The translations under genes were made by a program, and so were the position numbers. Positions 9,765 to 19,256 of a DNA stretch of 64,000 nucleotides are shown one piece after another (within the stretch, counting starts at the first letter, position 1; every line of letters starts with the position of its first letter). The stretch covers positions 62,001 to 126,000 of the forward strand of contig JABDAN010000001.1 of the NCBI GenBank assembly GCA_013289175.1, given 5' to 3'. The notes beneath the pieces were generated by a model. The model worked only from the letters and a program-made list of their open reading frames with translations. It was not told the origin of the DNA and searched no databases. Source of the stretch: Bacteroidota bacterium. Lineage in GTDB: Bacteria; Bacteroidota; Bacteroidia; Chitinophagales; Chitinophagaceae.

Positions 9765-10854
9765 ATGACACAGGAAAAGCTTATCGATATGAGGTCCCGG
9801 CTGAGTGGACTGAGGAGGTTTCTTTGACGTCGAGAACCGACAGATCAAAATCAATGAAGAAAGACAATTAACCGGAAGCTCTGGATTCTGGGAAGACAAT
9901 GAACGCGCCACAGCCATTCTCAAGAACATCAAAGTAAATGAGTATTGGCTGAAGCTTTATCAGGCGGTAGAAACTGCCATCGAAGATTTTGCCGTATTGA
10001 TGGAATTTTGGAAGGGCGGAGAGGCTTCTGAAGAGGAAACCCGGACTGCTTATGATAAAGCGCTCACCCTGATAGAAGAAGCTGAATTCAAATCCACTTT
10101 AAATGAACCCGAGGACGAGCTGCCCGCTGTATTGCAAATCAATTCAGGGGCCGGAGGTACGGAAAGCCAGGATTGGGCGGAAATGCTGATGCGCATGTAC
10201 CGGATGTACGGAGAAAAACAGGGATGGACTGTTTCTGAACTTGATTTTCAGGATGGGGAATCCGCCGGCATCAAGAGTGTGACCCTTCAATTCGACGGGC
10301 CCTTTGCCTTTGGATTCCTGAAAGCAGAAAGCGGGGTGCACCGCCTGGTGCGTATCTCGCCCTTTGATTCCAATGCACGTCGACATACTTCTTTCGCATC
10401 CGTATATGTTTATCCACTCATTGATGATACCATTGAAATAGCCGTCAATCCGGCTGATATCGAATGGGCTTTTTTTCGCAGCGGAGGAGCCGGCGGACAA
10501 AATGTAAACAAAGTGGAAACGGCTGTGCGGTTAACGCACAAGCCCAGCGGTATTGTCGTAGAATGTCAACAAGCACGTACCCAGGGAGAAAATCGCGAAA
10601 AAGCAATGGCCATGCTCAAGAGCCGGTTGTATGAAGAGGAAATGCGTAAACGCGAAGTCATTAAAAATGCGACCAATGCCAATAAGAAAAAAATTGAATG
10701 GGGATCCCAGATACGCTCTTACGTCTTTCATCCTTATAAAATGATCAAAGATCACCGAACAGGATTTGAAACCGGTAATATACAACCGGTGATGGACGGG
10801 GAACTGGACGGCTTTATCAAGGCTTACCTGATGAGTGAAAAGGAAACGGCATAG
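9765..10854 (+). CDS. prfB: Peptide chain release factor 2, programmed +1 frameshift
   Basis: Zero frame from ATG 9765: [20 protein letters not shown] then TGA at 9825; site AGGAGG-TTT-CTT-TGA-C; +1 frame from 9826 gives [28 protein letters not shown]... joining the tracked ORF at 9997; GGQ motif [27 protein letters not shown]. Confidence 0.96.
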
Positions 10855-10961
10855 TGGGTTTTAGCAGCAGGCACTGATCCCGACCCTTCATTTTTTTAAC
10901 CCGACAACCCGGCGTTTCGGTATTTCTTTAGGAAAACCCAGAATTTCAAAATGCACGATTT

Positions 10962-12593
10962 ATGAATCTCGGCTACTTCAACTATCCCCTGCCAGTCAAC
11001 GAACCCGTGAAGTCCTACGGCCCCGGCACTCCTGAAAAAAAACTTTTAAGAGAAGCCATCCGGGAGTTGAAATCCATCCAACACGATATCGGTGCGGTCA
11101 TCGATGGAAAGGAAATTCATTCAGGAGATAAAATTATCATGCGTCCACCCCATGAACTGTCACATCTCCTCGGTCATTTTCACCGCTCAGACAAAAAACA
11201 TATTCAGCAAGCGATCCATGCTGCACTCAAGGCCAAAACCGCCTGGGAAAGTATGAACTGGGAAAACAGGGCGGCCATTTTTTTGAAGGCGGCGGATTTG
11301 CTGGCTGGAAAATACCGGGCCCGCATGAATGCCGCTACGATGATCGGACAGAGTAAAAACGCCTACCAGGCGGAGATCGACAGCGCGTGCGAACTCATTG
11401 ATTTTCTGAGATTTAATGTCCATTACCTAAGCGAAATATATAAGCAGCAACCCATCAGTTCTTACGGGATGCACAACCGGCTTGAATACCGCAGCCTGGA
11501 AGGATTTGTGCTGGCCATTACACCGTTTAATTTTACCGCCATCGGCGGAAATCTGCCGACATCGGCTGCCCTCTGCGGCAATACAGTGGTATGGAAACCA
11601 GCCGACACACAGATTTTGAGCGCCCATGTTTTTATGAGGATTTTGCAGGAAGCAGGTTTGCCCGATGGCGTTATCAACCTGGTATATGCCCAGGGACCCG
11701 AACTGGGAGAGGTTTGTTTTGGGCACCGGGATTTTGCAGGCATTCATTTTACAGGTTCTACGGCCGTGTTCAATACCATTTGGAAAACCATCGGAGAAAA
11801 CATCGGAAAATACAGGTCCTATCCGCGGATTGTGGGCGAAACGGGGGGAAAGGATTTTGTGCTGGTACATCCCGAAGCCGATACCGATGTCGTAGTAACG
11901 GTGCTGGCCAGAGGTGCTTTTGAATTCCAGGGTCAGAAATGTTCAGCCGCTTCCAGGGCCTATCTGCCTTCCAACCTCGCGGGCGAGATAAAAGAAAAAC
12001 TAATCCGGGTTGTCGAGTCCATGAAAGTGGGTACGGTGGAAGATTTCAGCAATTTCGTAAACGCGGTAATCGATGAAAGGAGCTTCGATAAGATCAAAGG
12101 ATACATCGACCGGGCTGCAGCGGATCCCAAAGCAACGATACTGACAGGCGGAAAAGCAGATAAGACCAAAGGATACTTTATACATCCAACCCTTATTGAA
12201 ACCTCAGATCCCGGCTATGTGACACTCAAAGAAGAAATCTTTGGACCCGTACTGACCTTGTATGTGTATGATGAAAAAAAATTTGAAGAAACCTTGGACT
12301 TGGTAGACAGCACCTCCAACTATGCACTGACGGGTTCCATCATCAGCACCAACCGACAAGCCATCGAAATGGCCACAGAAAGACTTCGTCACGCGGCGGG
12401 AAATTTCTATATCAATGACAAACCAACTGGTGCGGTGGTCGGTCAGCAGCCCTTCGGTGGTGCCCGGGGAAGCGGCACCAATGACAAAGCCGGCTCAATT
12501 TTGAATCTGTATCGCTGGCTAAGTGCCCGGACGATAAAGGAGACTTTCGATCCCCCTACCAGCCATGAGTATCCTTTTTTATCGGAAGCTTGA
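10962..12593 (+). CDS. pruA: L-glutamate gamma-semialdehyde dehydrogenase (1-pyrroline-5-carboxylate dehydrogenase)
   Basis: ALDH fold: VWKPADTQILSAHVF, GETGGKDFVLVHPEAD, FEFQGQKCSAASRAY, GQQPFGGARGSGTNDK. Confidence 0.95.
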   Translation: MNLGYFNYPLPVNEPVKSYGPGTPEKKLLREAIRELKSIQHDIGAVIDGKEIHSGDKIIMRPPHELSHLLGHFHRSDKKHIQQAIHAALKAKTAWESMNWENRAAIFLKAADLLAGKYRARMNAATMIGQSKNAYQAEIDSACELIDFLRFNVHYLSEIYKQQPISSYGMHNRLEYRSLEGFVLAITPFNFTAIGGNLPTSAALCGNTVVWKPADTQILSAHVFMRILQEAGLPDGVINLVYAQGPELGEVCFGHRDFAGIHFTGSTAVFNTIWKTIGENIGKYRSYPRIVGETGGKDFVLVHPEADTDVVVTVLARGAFEFQGQKCSAASRAYLPSNLAGEIKEKLIRVVESMKVGTVEDFSNFVNAVIDERSFDKIKGYIDRAAADPKATILTGGKADKTKGYFIHPTLIETSDPGYVTLKEEIFGPVLTLYVYDEKKFEETLDLVDSTSNYALTGSIISTNRQAIEMATERLRHAAGNFYINDKPTGAVVGQQPFGGARGSGTNDKAGSILNLYRWLSARTIKETFDPPTSHEYPFLSEA

Positions 12594-12625
12594 CCGCTTT
12601 TGTTATTTTTATAAAAACAATCTGA

Positions 12626-13147
12626 TTGAAGACGATCCTGACCGAAAAAGAACTGGACATTACCATTCAGCGTTTGAGCCACCAATTGCTCGAAAACCAT
12701 CTCAGTTATCAGGATTTAGTCATCATTGGGATTCAACCCCGAGGCATATTTTTCTCTGACCGGATCGTTCAACAAATCAATCGGCAGATTGCACCGGAAA
12801 AAATCACCTACGGAAAACTGGATATTACTTTTTACCGAGATGATGTCCGCCAGGGTCTGCATACACTCAATCAGACCGATATTTCCTTCAATGTCGAAAA
12901 CAAAACCGTTGTATTGGTTGACGATGTTTTATATACGGGAAGAACGATTCGGGCGGCAATGGATGCGCTCTTGGCTTTTGGGAGACCTGCCAAAGTAGAA
13001 CTCTGTATCCTGATCGACCGCCGGTACAGTCGGGAAGTTCCAATTCAGGCCGACTATACGGGCCGTTCCATTGATACCATCATCACCCAAAAAGTAAAGG
13101 TTCTTTGGCAGGAACGGGACGGAAAGGAAGAAGTGGTTCTTTTGTAA
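12626..13147 (+). CDS. pyrR: Bifunctional pyr operon regulator / uracil phosphoribosyltransferase
   Basis: VVLVDDVLYTGRTIRAAMDAL PRPP-binding motif; LTEKELDITIQRLSHQLLENH. TTG start directly preceded by in-frame TGA. Confidence 0.95.
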   Translation: MKTILTEKELDITIQRLSHQLLENHLSYQDLVIIGIQPRGIFFSDRIVQQINRQIAPEKITYGKLDITFYRDDVRQGLHTLNQTDISFNVENKTVVLVDDVLYTGRTIRAAMDALLAFGRPAKVELCILIDRRYSREVPIQADYTGRSIDTIITQKVKVLWQERDGKEEVVLL

Positions 13148-13219
13148 GACGGCCCCGAAGGTAATAGGTGAGTCTGGTATGAGACTTCGGCTTGATTTCG
13201 TTATATGGGTTTGAAAATA

Positions 13220-13227
13220 TAACTTTG
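13220..13227 (+). promoter_or_regulatory. -7 promoter box TAACTTTG before pyrB
   Basis: Exact TAnnTTTG; 7 nt from ATG. Confidence 0.4.
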
Positions 13228-13234
13228 ACTTTTA

Positions 13235-14167
13235 ATGCAACTCAGTACCAAACACCTTCTTGGCATTCGAGATTTACAAGCTTCCGACATCCAAATTATT
13301 TTAGACACCGCTACACAATTCAAGGAAGTACTTCAAAGGCCCATAAAAAAAGTTCCAACCCTGCGCGATGTCACCATCGTCAATCTTTTTTATGAGAATT
13401 CCACGCGCACCCGAATATCTTTTGAATTGGCGGAGAAAAGACTTTCTGCCGACACCATCAATTTTACCGCTTCCGGATCTTCGGTATCTAAAGGAGAAAG
13501 CCTGCTCGATACGGTAAACAACATTTTATCCATGAAGGTGGATATGGTTGTCATGCGGCACAGTGCCAGCGGTGCGCCTCATTTCCTGGCAAAGCACATC
13601 CCTGCTGCCATCGTCAATGCGGGAGACGGCATCAATGAACATCCCACCCAAGCATTGTTGGATGCATTTTCCATCAGAGAAAACCTAGGCTCCCTCCAGG
13701 GGAAAAAAGTTGCGATCATCGGGGACATCATGCACTCCCGGGTAGCCCTGAGCAATATATATTTATTGAAAAAAATGGGGGCAGAAGTTATGGTCGCCGG
13801 TCCCCCCACCCTCATCCCCATCCACATGACGGAAGCATTCGGGATCCCGGTGGAATACAATCTGAAAAAAGCACTGGAATGGTGCGATGTTGCCAATGTT
13901 TTGAGAATCCAACTGGAAAGACAGAACCAGGTTTTATTTTCCTCCTTGCGAGAATATAGTCTTGCTTATGGCATCAACCGCCGAATGCTCGACAGTCTAT
14001 CCAAAGAAATCCTCATCATGCACCCTGGACCCATCAACCGGGGAGTTGAACTGGACAGTGACGTGGCCGACAGTAAACAATCTATTATCCTTCAACAAGT
14101 GGAAAACGGAGTGGCTGTGCGGATGGCCGTATTATATTTGTTAGCTGGAAAATCAACGAATCTTTAA
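13235..14167 (+). CDS. pyrB: Aspartate carbamoyltransferase catalytic subunit
   Basis: FYENSTRTRISFELAEKRL; GDGINEHPTQALLDAFSI; MHPGPINRGVELDSDVAD. Confidence 0.97.
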   Translation: MQLSTKHLLGIRDLQASDIQIILDTATQFKEVLQRPIKKVPTLRDVTIVNLFYENSTRTRISFELAEKRLSADTINFTASGSSVSKGESLLDTVNNILSMKVDMVVMRHSASGAPHFLAKHIPAAIVNAGDGINEHPTQALLDAFSIRENLGSLQGKKVAIIGDIMHSRVALSNIYLLKKMGAEVMVAGPPTLIPIHMTEAFGIPVEYNLKKALEWCDVANVLRIQLERQNQVLFSSLREYSLAYGINRRMLDSLSKEILIMHPGPINRGVELDSDVADSKQSIILQQVENGVAVRMAVLYLLAGKSTNL

Positions 14168-14184
14168 TCCCTTCAATCCATCGT

Positions 14185-14676
14185 ATGCAGCGGATTGCTC
14201 TTTTCCCAGGCACTTTTGATCCGATAACCATCGGTCATTTAGACATCATCAGTCGGTCCCTGGGGTTATTTGATAAGGTTGTGATCGGTATAGGCAGGAA
14301 CGTGAACAAACTTCCAATGTTTACAGAAGAGCAAAGGATCTCTTGGATCAAAGAAATATATAAGGACAACCCGCAAGTAGATGCAGTCTTATATGACGGA
14401 CTTACCATCAAATGTTGTCAGCAGGTTAACGCACATTATATCATCCGTGGAATCCGGTATGTCAACGATTTCGAATATGAAAAAGCGATTGCCGATATGA
14501 ACCGAAGCTTGGATTTTCATATTGAAACGGTTTTTCTAACCTGTCTTCCTCAATATACCTCCGTTGCCTCTACCCTGGTACGGGATGTGATACGCAATGG
14601 TGGGGATGTTGCCCAGTTTCTTCCGCAGGTCGTCGCCGACTATATTAAATGTTCGAAATCCAAAGAGAATAAGTAA
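14185..14676 (+). CDS. coaD: Pantetheine-phosphate adenylyltransferase
   Basis: ALFPGTFDPITIGHLDIISRSL; IIRGIRYVNDFEYEKAIADMNRSL. Confidence 0.97.
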   Translation: MQRIALFPGTFDPITIGHLDIISRSLGLFDKVVIGIGRNVNKLPMFTEEQRISWIKEIYKDNPQVDAVLYDGLTIKCCQQVNAHYIIRGIRYVNDFEYEKAIADMNRSLDFHIETVFLTCLPQYTSVASTLVRDVIRNGGDVAQFLPQVVADYIKCSKSKENK

Positions 14677-14742
14677 GCATCCGCCATATATGCAGCGGGT
14701 AGTCTACCACGCCGTGATGCGGGAAAAATAAAATATTAGTTT

Positions 14743-15198
14743 ATGTCGATTTGGTTTAAAAAAGATATTGATTTAGAAAAGCTGAACCAGTTTTCTGTCA
14801 ATACCATGAATGAGGCACTGGGAATCAAAATCACGGAAGTTGGGGAAAATTTTATCCGAGGCACCATGCCCATTGATAAACGAACCCATCAGGCTTATGG
14901 GATTATGCATGGGGGTGCATCGGCGACCCTGGCAGAAACCCTCGGCAGCATCGGCTCGGTCATGGTCGTCGACCCGGAACTCTATCTATGCGTAGGCGTC
15001 GAAATCAATGCCAATCATATCCGCAGTGTGCGGGATGGTTTCGTGACTGGAACAGCCATTCCCTTACACCTGGGCGCCTCCTCTCATGTTTGGGAAATAA
15101 AAATTATTGACAAAAACGAAAAACTGGTTTGTGTGAGCAGATTGACAGTTTTTGTAAAAGCCAAAAAACGCAACGAAGAAAACAAAGTGGGAAGTTGA
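14743..15198 (+). CDS. Hotdog-fold thioesterase (PaaI/YbdB-like)
   Basis: GIMHGGASATLAETLGSIGSVMV...GVEINANHIRSVRDGFVTGTAIPLHLG. Confidence 0.9.
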   Translation: MSIWFKKDIDLEKLNQFSVNTMNEALGIKITEVGENFIRGTMPIDKRTHQAYGIMHGGASATLAETLGSIGSVMVVDPELYLCVGVEINANHIRSVRDGFVTGTAIPLHLGASSHVWEIKIIDKNEKLVCVSRLTVFVKAKKRNEENKVGS

Positions 15199-15199
15199 A

Positions 15200-15646
15200 T
15201 TACTGAATGGTGGACTCGCCGGCATGCTGGTAAAATCCCCCGGTTTTCAATACATCCAAAATGGCCGGATAAGTATTTCGTTCAATAATATGGGCATCGG
15301 CCGGTGCTATCCATCTTAATTCGGTGATGTCTTCCTCGGTCTGCGGCACCAATTCCTGATCGCTGTGGGCACCCATCAGGTACCAATGGCTTAACTTCTT
15401 GATCGACTTGCCCCGCTCCTTGTAAAAATGTTCAGTAATCAAAAGGAATTTCTTTAATTCCAGATTTCCCACCCCCGTTTCCTCTTCCACTTCCCGCAGG
15501 GCGCAGGCTTCCAGTGTTTCCCCGATATCCAGTTTGCCTTTGGGCAGATCCCATTTTCCACGGCGGAACATAAAGAGGACTTCCCCTTTCTCATTGACCA
15601 CCATCCCACCGGCAGCTTGAATCAAGATCCTGTTTTCAGTATCCAT
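15200..15646 (-). CDS. NUDIX hydrolase
   Basis: Nudix box GETLEACALREVEEETGVGN; internal ATG at 15646 (MDTENR) preferred. Confidence 0.9.
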   Translation of the reverse strand: MDTENRILIQAAGGMVVNEKGEVLFMFRRGKWDLPKGKLDIGETLEACALREVEEETGVGNLELKKFLLITEHFYKERGKSIKKLSHWYLMGAHSDQELVPQTEEDITELRWIAPADAHIIERNTYPAILDVLKTGGFYQHAGESTIQ

Positions 15647-15709
15647 ATTCAGTAAAGATAATAAGGATCGGTTCCTCCCGGAAACCCTGGAATTTTTTAC
15701 CTTCACCGC

Positions 15710-16345
15710 ATGACAAATGAAAAAGCCGTTGCAGAGAAATTACTCGAAATACAGGCGGTTAAACTAAGTCCATCCAAACCCTATACCTGGGCTTCCGGAT
15801 GGAAAAGCCCCATTTACTGTGACAACCGCAAAATCCTTTCATTTCCCCATATCCGCGAGTTCATCAAATCTGAAATGTGCAATCAGATATTCGTTGAGTT
15901 TCCTGATGCCAATTATCTGGCTGGGGTCGCTACGGCGGGTATTGCCTGGGGTGCCATGGCGGCCGATCAGTTGAAGCTGCCTTTTATTTATGTACGTTCA
16001 AAACCCAAGGAGCATGGAATGGGCAACCAGATTGAAGGCTTCTATGAAGAAGGAACTCAGGTAGTAGTCGTCGAAGACCTGATCTCGACGGGCAAAAGCA
16101 GCATATCGGTGATACAGGCTTTAAGATCGGCCGGTTTGCATATTGCCGGACTGATTTCTATATTTAACTACGGATTTGAAGCAGCCGCTGTGGCCTTTCA
16201 AGCAGAAGGGATTAAGACCAGGACGCTGACCGATTATCCAACCCTGATCTCCCTGGCTATTGAGAAAGGTATGGTTAGCCCGGCACAATATGAAACACTT
16301 GTTAAATGGCGGCAGGATCCGGCAAACTGGAGCGGGGTTTCTTAA
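15710..16345 (+). CDS. pyrE: Orotate phosphoribosyltransferase
   Basis: VVVVEDLISTGKSSISVIQALRSAG; YTWASGWKSPIYCDNRKIL. Confidence 0.96.
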   Translation: MTNEKAVAEKLLEIQAVKLSPSKPYTWASGWKSPIYCDNRKILSFPHIREFIKSEMCNQIFVEFPDANYLAGVATAGIAWGAMAADQLKLPFIYVRSKPKEHGMGNQIEGFYEEGTQVVVVEDLISTGKSSISVIQALRSAGLHIAGLISIFNYGFEAAAVAFQAEGIKTRTLTDYPTLISLAIEKGMVSPAQYETLVKWRQDPANWSGVS

Positions 16346-16350
16346 TTTTG
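16343..16350 (+). promoter_or_regulatory. -7 promoter box TAATTTTG upstream of the HMA-domain gene, overlapping the pyrE stop
   Basis: Exact TAnnTTTG, 15 nt before ATG. Confidence 0.35.
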
Positions 16351-16365
16351 AATGAAATCGTATTT

Positions 16366-16740
16366 ATGAAAAAAATAGGGAGTCTGACGGTCTTGTTTTG
16401 CACTTTATTTCTGGCCTTGCAAGCCCAGCAGCCGGTAAGGAAAGGTTCTGCAGAAACAGTGACCATTTCTGTTCCGACGGTGCAGTGTGAACAATGCAAG
16501 GACCGAATTGAAAAATATCTTACCCGGGAAGACGGCGTCTTGACAGTTAAGGTGGACTATAAGAAAAAAACCTGTAAAGTAACCTATCTCTGGGATCGGA
16601 ATAACACGGAAAACATCAAAACAGCCATTGCCAATATCGGTTATGATGCCGGAGATGTTACGGCAGACCCGGAAGCTTACAAAAAATTACCTACCTGTTG
16701 TAAAAAACCGGAGGATGGTGGAGGCCACGAAAAACAATAA
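16366..16740 (+). CDS. Exported heavy-metal-associated (HMA) domain protein
   Basis: Signal peptide MKKIGSLTVLFCTLFLALQAQ; VPTVQCEQCKDRIEKYL HMA CxxC motif; extra CC near C-terminus. Confidence 0.85.
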   Translation: MKKIGSLTVLFCTLFLALQAQQPVRKGSAETVTISVPTVQCEQCKDRIEKYLTREDGVLTVKVDYKKKTCKVTYLWDRNNTENIKTAIANIGYDAGDVTADPEAYKKLPTCCKKPEDGGGHEKQ

Positions 16741-16748
16741 ATCGTGAA

Positions 16749-17774
16749 TTAGTATTTTACATCAACCGGGAATTTTCCTTCTCCCAGCCCCAGTTCTGCG
16801 ACGGCAGCGTTGCTCACCCGGATGATCAATCCATTGCTTTCTTTCATATCAGGAAGTTGTCCGAGTACTTTGGCATAAATCGTTTTGCCATTGGTTCCCG
16901 TAACCCGAATGATGGTTCCAACCGGAACTCCGTTCATCAATGCATAATATTTTCCGTCCGTCCATCCACTGGTACTCTTAAAAGTCCCTGCCTGTCCACT
17001 CGCAGACTTTCCTGCCGCGACGAACTCCATACTGAAAAAACCACCATTGCTGTGTGTAATAGCATAGTTGTTTATTCTTTCAGAGGTGTTACTGACCGGA
17101 AGGGCTGTATTGGTTGCCGGGGAAGCAGGGGGTGTTGTTTGTGATACCTGTTTTACAGCTACCGGAGAAGATCCGGCAGGAGTATTTGCATTGTTGGTTT
17201 TATTGGCAGAAGCGATATAAAGCGCATCGGCCGGTTTGTCCGACTTGACCGCCGTCTCACCGGGGATATTGCCAATGGCGGGATTGGTAGAAATTCCTAT
17301 GGCCAAGGGAGAAAGATCGGTTTTCACTTTGAGAAATCCAATGATCAGATTGGTGCCCGGTTGAATATCGTCCCTTTTTGTCTTATTCCATTTTTCCAGG
17401 CTGGTAACGGGGACATCATTGTAGATCGAACTAATCTTAAAAGCCCATTCTTTGTCCTGCACCAGATGAAAAATGGGGATCAGGGATTCCCCGGCTGTCT
17501 TTACCGGCTTCTGATCAAAATTTGTTGCCGTTAACGGAATATGAATCAATTGGCCGATATCCAGGGGTTTATCAAAATTCAAGTTGTTGTAACTGGCTAT
17601 ATCGTGAGGGGGAAGATTGAAAAGCCGACCAATGCTGTACCAGTTTTCCTTCGCCGCAACGGTATGATCCAGGTAAAATTTACCGCTCGTCCCCAGGATG
17701 GTAAGCTGGGTTTGGGTATAAGCCGTTGAAAGCGTGGAAATCAAAAGAAGAACAAGGACGATCCTGTTTTTCAT
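16749..17774 (-). CDS. LysM-domain protein with C-terminal RlpA-like (double-psi barrel) domain
   Basis: Signal peptide; DHTVAAKENWYSIGRLFNLPPHDIASYNNLNFDKPLDIGQLIHIP; C-terminal GTIIRVTGTNGKTIYAKVLGQLPDMKESNGLIIRVSNAAVAELG. Confidence 0.8.
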   Translation of the reverse strand: MKNRIVLVLLLISTLSTAYTQTQLTILGTSGKFYLDHTVAAKENWYSIGRLFNLPPHDIASYNNLNFDKPLDIGQLIHIPLTATNFDQKPVKTAGESLIPIFHLVQDKEWAFKISSIYNDVPVTSLEKWNKTKRDDIQPGTNLIIGFLKVKTDLSPLAIGISTNPAIGNIPGETAVKSDKPADALYIASANKTNNANTPAGSSPVAVKQVSQTTPPASPATNTALPVSNTSERINNYAITHSNGGFFSMEFVAAGKSASGQAGTFKSTSGWTDGKYYALMNGVPVGTIIRVTGTNGKTIYAKVLGQLPDMKESNGLIIRVSNAAVAELGLGEGKFPVDVKY

Positions 17775-17840
17775 ATCAGGTATTTATGGATGAACGTAAA
17801 GATCTTCAATATTCTTGCAAATGAAAGATTAAAAAAAATG

Positions 17841-19235
17841 TTATAGTCTGATTCTCCAGGACTTGGGATAATAATTGTTCATTCTTTTCTCCAATAGTTT
17901 TACCCAACCCAAACGCTGATTTTTGAAAGTCAGGATCTTCCAGCCTTTTGCAGGAAAACCCGCCCCGAAAGGTTCCCCACTCAAATATCGAATGGCATCT
18001 TCCTTTTCTACTTCTAGGGATGCCGTATCAACCTTCAAAATATTTGCCAAAGACAGCTCATGATCGGGAATCCATTCATTTCCGGCAGATTTCCCCATGC
18101 GGATTCCAGCTTTTTTCAGATAAAGCGCTTTTTTGAGAACATGGAAATCTTCTATCAATGGTTGAGGCAATGCGTGGACCGCATCACCCACATATAAAAA
18201 ATGGAAAGATTCCTGGTCAACCCATTCCCTTGCCTGTCTTTCAACAGTCTTATGTATACGCATGGAATGATCCTTTGATTTAACGGCAGCTAACCGGTCG
18301 GTTGGTTGCTTTTTTTGTAACAGGGCAAGAAAAAATCCTTCACCGGAAATCCGGTCGGGATAAAACCGGTACCCCCAGGCCTGGGCCTGGTCTGATTGCG
18401 TCTCTACGATTTTCCAACGGGGATCGGGAGACAGGGAAAGGGAAATGCAGGAATGCTGCTTAAAAACGTCGTCGAGAATATCTTCATTTTCTTCTTTAGA
18501 ATAAGAGCAGGTGCAATAAATCAGATAACCATCCTCTTTTAAACAATCCCAGGCATCAGCCAGGATTCTTTGCTGGCGCTGGCTGCAGAGTCTGACCAGG
18601 TCCGGGTTCCAATTTGCTGCAGCTTCCGGATCTTTTCTGAATAAGCCGCTTCCGCTGCAGGGGGCATCAACTACCAGCAGATCGAAAAAACCGGGTAGCT
18701 TTTTGAAATGTGCCGGATCGTTGTTGGAGACCATTCCATTGGCCTGGCCCCATTTGGTAATATTTTGATATAAAACCGGTACACGGGTTTTGATCACTTC
18801 GTTGCTCACCAGCAAAGAATCTGGGGAAATCAATGATTGTATCAGAGTGGATTTGCCACCGGGCGCGGCACAAAGATCCAGAACTTTCAACGCTTCTAAG
18901 CCATCTGTGATTTGTCTCAGGGCATGAGCTAAAAACATACCGGATGCTTCTTGCACATAGTAATTGCCCGCATGAAAAAAAGGATCGAAGGTGAAAGAGG
19001 GTCTTGCCGAAAGATAATAAGCATCCGGTGCCCAGGGTACGGCAGCGGATATTTCAAAAGGGGGTTCTGATACCGTCTCCCGCCATAGTCCATCACAATA
19101 AATGGACTTCCCCGGATTCATATGCACCGATACGGGATGTATGCCCGAAGCATGGGCAGCCACAAAAGCATCGGGATCAAAATGATCCAGTTTGCGAAGG
19201 GAGCGTAAAAAATCTGATGGTAGTTGAGCGGGCAA
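17841..19235 (-). CDS. rRNA cytosine-C5 methyltransferase (NOL1/NOP2/Sun, RsmF-like)
   Basis: VLDLCAAPGGKSTLIQSL; LLVVDAPCSGSGLFRKDP; LIYCTCSYSKEENEDIL; TTG start. Confidence 0.93.
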   Translation of the reverse strand: MPAQLPSDFLRSLRKLDHFDPDAFVAAHASGIHPVSVHMNPGKSIYCDGLWRETVSEPPFEISAAVPWAPDAYYLSARPSFTFDPFFHAGNYYVQEASGMFLAHALRQITDGLEALKVLDLCAAPGGKSTLIQSLISPDSLLVSNEVIKTRVPVLYQNITKWGQANGMVSNNDPAHFKKLPGFFDLLVVDAPCSGSGLFRKDPEAAANWNPDLVRLCSQRQQRILADAWDCLKEDGYLIYCTCSYSKEENEDILDDVFKQHSCISLSLSPDPRWKIVETQSDQAQAWGYRFYPDRISGEGFFLALLQKKQPTDRLAAVKSKDHSMRIHKTVERQAREWVDQESFHFLYVGDAVHALPQPLIEDFHVLKKALYLKKAGIRMGKSAGNEWIPDHELSLANILKVDTASLEVEKEDAIRYLSGEPFGAGFPAKGWKILTFKNQRLGWVKLLEKRMNNYYPKSWRIRL

Positions 19236-19256
19236 TGATCGGGTAAAATTATTGGA

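Noticed and set aside
9997-10854. prfB as a 285 aa protein starting at 9997
   Set aside because: Lacks the RF2 N-terminus; the upstream coding continues through the +1 frameshift site to ATG 9765.
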